Assembly: GCF_000426585.1 (NCBI RefSeq)
Contig: NZ_AUFQ01000001.1
Location: 124,001-188,000, forward strand
DNA from: Segatella baroniae DSM 16972 = JCM 13447
GTDB lineage: Bacteria > Bacteroidota > Bacteroidia > Bacteroidales > Bacteroidaceae
Length of the DNA stretch: 64,000 nucleotides
Reading direction: 5' to 3'
In this document: positions 60,015 through 64,000 of the stretch, piece by piece
Layout: each line of letters starts with the position of its first letter
How positions within the stretch are numbered: the stretch's first letter is position 1
Translations under genes and position numbers: made by a program
Notes under the pieces: model-generated
The model's input: only the letters and a program-made list of their open reading frames with translations
The model's database searches: none
Told to the model about the DNA's origin: nothing

Positions 60015-62000
60015 ATGAAGAAATTGAATCATATATTATTCCTATTGGTGACAGCCCTCTGCGGGTTGTCACTGACAGGATGCAGCAATGACGATTTGAA
60101 CACCGACCAATACGGCAACGACATCGCCCTGAATGCCTTTGGCCCATGTCCCGTCCTCAGAGGAGGAACGCTGTACTTCATCGGTTCCAACCTCGACCAA
60201 ATCTCCGAGATTGATTTGCCGGGGGCAGATCCCATCACGCAGTTTGAAGTGATTGAGAGTGGACGCCACAGCAAGATATCCATCACCGTGCCCGCGGAGA
60301 AATGCGACACGGGTATCGTGGTGCTGAAGACCGTCAAAGGCGGTGAAATCAAGACGCTGACGGCCATCAGATATCGTGAGGACATCGTCGTGAAAGACTT
60401 CTTCGTCGGCTCCGACGAAAACAACAAGACGGGCAACGTCGGCGACATCGTGACCATCAAGGGTGACTATCTCAACCTTTTCAAGGGCATTATCTTTGCC
60501 GACAAGGATACGGTAAGAGCCGACAAGTTCGTGGCACATGACCGTTACACCATCAAGGTAGCCATCCCCATGGAAGCCAAGACGGGCGAGTTCAAGCTCA
60601 CCGACCTTGCGGAAACGCCCAACGAGATTGAAACCGAGAAGGCCCTGATTGTCAATCTGCCGACCGTCACCTCCCTCTCCAACGACAAACCCAAGGCCGG
60701 CCAGAGCGTTACCGTCAATGGGACAAGCCTCGACCAAATCAAGGGAATCGTACTGAAAGGAGCTACTGTGGCAGAGAAAGACTTGCAGAAGTCAGCCGAT
60801 GGCAAGCAAATCACGTTCACCATTCCGGCCAATGCTTCCGACGGCGAGATTCAACTGGTGACCTACTCCGGCGTCGAAATCCCTGCCGGGAGTATCACGA
60901 CCGTCGTTCCTTCCGGCTTGACCGCTGCCCCGGCCCCCGTCAAGAACGGTGCCGTCATCACCATCACGGGTAAGGATCTCGACCTTGTCACATCCATCAA
61001 GTATCCCAATGCGGATGGCGTCATCAAGACCGTTGCCGCCAACAAGGTGACTTCGGAGGTTCCCGAAGCAGCCCAAGAGGGCGACATCACCCTGGGCCTT
61101 GCCAACGGGAAGAGCGTCACCGTGGCCTACACGCTTGTCAAACCAGCGGTGACCAGCTTCACACCCAATGTCATCATGGCCGGCAACAAGATCATGTTGA
61201 GGGGCAGGAACCTCGACCTTGTCGCTTCCATCACGTTCCCTGGTGAAACGCCTGTGACGGCAGAAGCCGGCGACACGAAGATCTCCGCAACGGCAATAGG
61301 AACGGTCATTCCGACTTCCGCCGTAGGCCGCGGCTGCACACTGAACCTGAAGAATGGTACAACCGTCTCCGTATCGGGTCTCACCATCAATGCCGCCACC
61401 GACCCTGTCCTTTCCGAAACTGCATCGGGAGTCATCGGAGAGTATGTCACCGTCAACGGAAAGAACTTCAACAATGTCGAGGCAGTCTACATTGGTAAAA
61501 CCAAGGTGACAAAGTTCAAGAGCCATACCGACCACGCGATGACGTTCCTGATTCCGTCAACGATAGCCGCCGGCACCCACAACCTGCAGTTCGTAGGCCC
61601 CGACGGAACCAAATACAACGGTGGCAAGATCGTATGCAAGCCCAAGGATGTAGACGTCGCAACCTTGGTTAAGCTGAACAATGGGAAAAATATCACCTAT
61701 CCATTCAACTTCACATGGGATGACAACGGACGGTTTATCATTCCCCTGGCCTCACTTGAGAGCTTCGGATTCAAAGCCGGCACCCGGTTGGTTGTTTACA
61801 AACCTACCACTTCCAAAGGCCAAGTCCAGATAAACAACAATTCGTGGGCTGCAATCACAACTATAGCCGACTGGAATCCATCCGAATCACAACTCTCCTA
61901 TACATTCACCGAGGCGGATGTCCAGAACATCAAGAATACGGGTGGCATTGTAATCCAGGGCGACTTGCCTGGCATAACAAAGATGGTATTCACTCCATAA
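60015..62000 (+). CDS. multi-TIG-domain surface lipoprotein
   Basis: 661 residues. Lipobox GLSLTGC (Cys near 23). At least five consecutive IPT/TIG-like repeats: GGTLYFIGSNLDQISEIDLPG, GDIVTIKGDYLNLFKGIIFAD, GQSVTVNGTSLDQIKGIVLKG, GAVITITGKDLDLVTSIKYPN, GNKIMLRGRNLDLVASITFPG and GEYVTVNGKNFNNVEAVYIGK, spaced about 80-95 residues. A C-terminal domain (about 560-661) may bind glycan. The array probably acts as a stalk that extends the binding domain from the cell. 15 nt after the preceding gene. Confidence 0.8.
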   Translation: MKKLNHILFLLVTALCGLSLTGCSNDDLNTDQYGNDIALNAFGPCPVLRGGTLYFIGSNLDQISEIDLPGADPITQFEVIESGRHSKISITVPAEKCDTGIVVLKTVKGGEIKTLTAIRYREDIVVKDFFVGSDENNKTGNVGDIVTIKGDYLNLFKGIIFADKDTVRADKFVAHDRYTIKVAIPMEAKTGEFKLTDLAETPNEIETEKALIVNLPTVTSLSNDKPKAGQSVTVNGTSLDQIKGIVLKGATVAEKDLQKSADGKQITFTIPANASDGEIQLVTYSGVEIPAGSITTVVPSGLTAAPAPVKNGAVITITGKDLDLVTSIKYPNADGVIKTVAANKVTSEVPEAAQEGDITLGLANGKSVTVAYTLVKPAVTSFTPNVIMAGNKIMLRGRNLDLVASITFPGETPVTAEAGDTKISATAIGTVIPTSAVGRGCTLNLKNGTTVSVSGLTINAATDPVLSETASGVIGEYVTVNGKNFNNVEAVYIGKTKVTKFKSHTDHAMTFLIPSTIAAGTHNLQFVGPDGTKYNGGKIVCKPKDVDVATLVKLNNGKNITYPFNFTWDDNGRFIIPLASLESFGFKAGTRLVVYKPTTSKGQVQINNNSWAAITTIADWNPSESQLSYTFTEADVQNIKNTGGIVIQGDLPGITKMVFTP

Positions 62001-62033
62001 GTACTTATAGGAAAGTCAAAATATTTTTGTAAT

Positions 62034-62066
62034 ATTGTGGCGCGGTATCAATTGCTGCGCCACAAT
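62034..62066 (+). terminator. intercistronic hairpin
   Basis: ATTGTGGCGC (62034-62043) pairs perfectly with GCGCCACAAT (62057-62066). No T-run follows, so it may partly terminate or protect the upstream surface-lipoprotein message rather than end transcription. Confidence 0.5.
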
Positions 62067-62084
62067 TCATCAATCATACGCTTT

Positions 62085-62540
62085 ATGAAAACGATCACCC
62101 TCACGTTATTGCTGCTGCTCGCCACACTGCCGGGCTTTGCCGAACAAAAGGAGCTTGTCATCACCTTCAATGACGGCACCACCCAGTCCTACGCCTTGGC
62201 CGACCTGCCTGACATCAGGATGGAAAACGACAAGCTGTCTGTCCAGGCTGGGACTACGAAAGCCGAGTACGACCTTTACAAGGTCAGAACTTTCACCTTT
62301 GGCAACACGGCCACCGGCCTCAAAGAGACTCTACGACAGCAGGAACTCAGACAAGAAGGCAACCAGCTGGTCATCCCCGGCAAGAAGGTAGACTTCTCCA
62401 TCTTTACACTCAACGGCCATCCTGTCAGCGTGAAGGCCAGCCGACTTTCAGATGCGCTCATTATCAACTTGGAACAACTTCCCAAAGGACTTTACATCAT
62501 CAAGGCCAATGGCAAATCCATCAAAATCACCAAACGATGA
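62085..62540 (+). CDS. small secreted protein with possible T9SS-type C-terminal sorting domain
   Basis: 151 residues from ATG 62085. Signal peptide KTITLTLLLLLATLPGFAE (about 1-20), a short domain (ELVITFNDGTTQSYALADLPDIRMENDKLSVQAG...) of the kind seen at the N terminus of many Prevotella secreted enzymes, and a C-terminal end ...LPKGLYIIKANGKSIKITKR resembling type A sorting domains. Its stop overlaps the next start (ATGA). Whether it is a separate carrier or a remnant of an enzyme is unclear. Confidence 0.7.
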   Translation: MKTITLTLLLLLATLPGFAEQKELVITFNDGTTQSYALADLPDIRMENDKLSVQAGTTKAEYDLYKVRTFTFGNTATGLKETLRQQELRQEGNQLVIPGKKVDFSIFTLNGHPVSVKASRLSDALIINLEQLPKGLYIIKANGKSIKITKR

Positions 62541-64000
62541 AAAAACTTCTACTTTCTTTCCTCGCCGGCCTTACGACCATCGCCGGCCACGCGCAAAGCG
62601 CGACCGACACTTACGTCATCAACAAGAATGATGGCACTTCTCTCAAGTATGTCGTCCAAGACAACAATTACTTGAAGGTGACGAATCCCAGCACATTGGG
62701 AATCTACACCACAGGTTTTGAAGAGTTTGGCCCTACGGAAGAACTGAACATTGCCGACATCAAGAACATCACATTCAACATTCAGCACGACTATCCCGTG
62801 AATGTTGCGGGCATACAGCTGGCCGACAACCAAGCTACGGACAAGGCGAAGAACCTCTATCGCTATCTGAGATTGATCTATGGCGTCAAGACCGTTTCGG
62901 GCATCATGGCCGATGTCTCATGGAACCATAAGGAAGCCGACAAGATCCATCAGATTACAGGCAAATACCCGGCCATCAACTGCTACGACTTCATCCATAT
63001 CCAGGTGCCCGAGGGCAACGGATGGATTGATTACAACGACATCACGCCGGTCACGGAATGGGCCGACGCGGGCGGTATCGTCAATTTGATGTGGCATTTC
63101 AATGTCCCCAAGACCGAGAACACCACGATAGGAAACGACGGTTCGGGCGTCACCGTCAAGCCCGACGAGACGACTTTCAAGGCAAGCAACGCCCTTGTGG
63201 CCGGCACATGGGAATACAAATACTTCCACGCACAGATGGACAAGGTTTGCAACGTATTGCTGAAACTGCAAGACGCGGGTGTCGTTGCGCTCTGGCGTCC
63301 ATTCCACGAGGCGGCGGGCAACGCCAAACTCAAGTCGGGCGCCTCTTGGGGCAAAGCCTGGTTCTGGTGGGGAGCCGACGGGGCCGCAACCTTCAAGGAA
63401 CTTTGGCAAACCATGTTCCATTATTTCCAGAACAAAGGCATTCACAACCTCATCTGGGAATGGACGGCACAGAACTACAACGGCGACAGCACGCAGTACG
63501 ACAACGACAGCGACTGGTATCCCGGCGACGCCTTTGTCGACATTGTGGGCCGCGACCTCTATGGATATGCCGCCGCCCGGCAAGCAACGGAATACAACCA
63601 GCTGCGCACCCTCTACCCCACCAAGATGATAACGCTGGCCGAATGCGGCCTCGACAACGCCACGCCTACAGCCAACATCGGCGAGGCATGGGACGCCGGA
63701 GCCAAATGGCTCAACTTCATGCCCTGGTATGGAACGGCCATGCCGTCGAACGAATGGTGGAAATCGGCCATGGGCAATGCCAATGTGCTCGCCCGTGGCG
63801 ACATCAACCTCAACGCGACATTCGTCGAAGAGTCGGCCCAAAGCGCCGTCAACAACTTCTATGTCGGTTGCAACCTGGGCAACACGCTCGACGCCAATGG
63901 CGGCGGCAAGGGACTGACGCTTGAAAAATACGAGACCTACTGGGGCCAGCCGGTCACGACACAGGCCATGATGACCTTCCTCAAGACCAACGGCGTCAGC
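62537..64000 (+). CDS. bimodular GH26-GH5 mannanase, 3' end outside window
   Basis: 488 residues are visible and the frame is open at the right edge. Signal peptide KKLLLSFLAGLTTIAGHAQS. The GH26 module (about 85-420) shows SWNH, INLMWHFNVP-like strand (IVNLMWHFNVPKTE), ALWRPFHEAAG (acid/base Glu near 257), WFWWGADG, NLIWEWTAQN and ITLAECGLDN (nucleophile Glu near 369). At about 435 a second module begins with NNFYVGCNLGNTLDANGGGKGLTLEKYETYWGQPVTTQAMMTFLKTNGVS, the first strand and helix of GH5 enzymes. Linked GH26-GH5 enzymes are known from mannan-degrading Prevotella relatives. It would cut mannan outside the cell. Starts inside the stop of the previous gene. Confidence 0.85.
   Translation, partial: MKKLLLSFLAGLTTIAGHAQSATDTYVINKNDGTSLKYVVQDNNYLKVTNPSTLGIYTTGFEEFGPTEELNIADIKNITFNIQHDYPVNVAGIQLADNQATDKAKNLYRYLRLIYGVKTVSGIMADVSWNHKEADKIHQITGKYPAINCYDFIHIQVPEGNGWIDYNDITPVTEWADAGGIVNLMWHFNVPKTENTTIGNDGSGVTVKPDETTFKASNALVAGTWEYKYFHAQMDKVCNVLLKLQDAGVVALWRPFHEAAGNAKLKSGASWGKAWFWWGADGAATFKELWQTMFHYFQNKGIHNLIWEWTAQNYNGDSTQYDNDSDWYPGDAFVDIVGRDLYGYAAARQATEYNQLRTLYPTKMITLAECGLDNATPTANIGEAWDAGAKWLNFMPWYGTAMPSNEWWKSAMGNANVLARGDINLNATFVEESAQSAVNNFYVGCNLGNTLDANGGGKGLTLEKYETYWGQPVTTQAMMTFLKTNGVS

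Overview
The window reads as a Bacteroidales genome, probably Prevotella/Segatella-like, carrying an integrative conjugative element (ICE) of the CTnDOT/Tn4351-tetQ class inserted next to a chromosomal mannan-utilisation locus. The evidence is Bacteroidetes-type promoters (TTTG, about 19 nt, TAnnTTTG), a near-intact TetQ-RteA-RteB module, Bacteroides-style mob and tra operons, and SusC/SusD pairs. No integrase gene, tRNA, rRNA or CRISPR array is visible. The ICE runs off the left edge, where its integrase end would lie.

Layout of the ICE (about 1-48650). 1-1180: a defence cargo, a HamA/DUF1837 (Hachiman-type) nuclease gene cut by the window edge, led by a small XRE regulator with a palindromic operator candidate. 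1370-6735: two small HTH genes on the minus strand, then the excision operon xis2c-xis2d-orf3-exc (exc is a type IA topoisomerase). 6829-6918: a promoter-plus-terminator unit of 90 nt that fits the transfer-inhibiting sRNA RteR. 6975-13257: a DUF1896 gene and a giant DNA methylase-helicase. 13285-13381: a MITE-like element. 13751-19475: the tetracycline-controlled operon tetQ-rteA-rteB, with its 3-codon leader peptide and attenuator visible. 19498-20177: a structured leader with an intrinsic terminator in front of a dihydrofolate-reductase-like gene. 20416-21018: rteC. 21159-24366: cargo genes (an AlbA_2/RecG-like protein with an 11-bp tandem repeat, a zinc-knuckle/GNAT fusion, an AT-rich orphan). 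24408-28102: mobC, mobB, mobA on the minus strand, followed by an oriT candidate rich in palindromes. 28812-42412: traA to traQ plus a lysozyme gene, the type IV secretion apparatus. 42574-44031: an AT-rich OLD-like ATPase/TOPRIM gene with its own promoter, a defence candidate. 44096-47782: small accessory genes on the minus strand including DUF3873, PcfJ-like and PcfK-like genes. 47783-48650: the non-coding right end with a possible attachment core.

How the ICE works together: tetracycline stalls ribosomes on the leader peptide and opens tetQ-rteA-rteB translation; RteA/RteB activate rteC; RteC activates the excision operon, whose products act with the off-window integrase and stimulate mob/tra expression; RteR dampens transfer. 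These links come from published CTnDOT work; the sequence here shows the parts in place.

The chromosomal part (48844-64000) is a divergent beta-mannan locus. Leftward: a CE7-type acetyl esterase, a secreted GH26 mannanase and a GH130 mannosylglucose phosphorylase. Rightward: SusC, SusD, two TIG-domain surface glycan-binding lipoproteins, a small secreted protein with a possible T9SS tail, and a GH26-GH5 bimodular mannanase that runs off the right edge.
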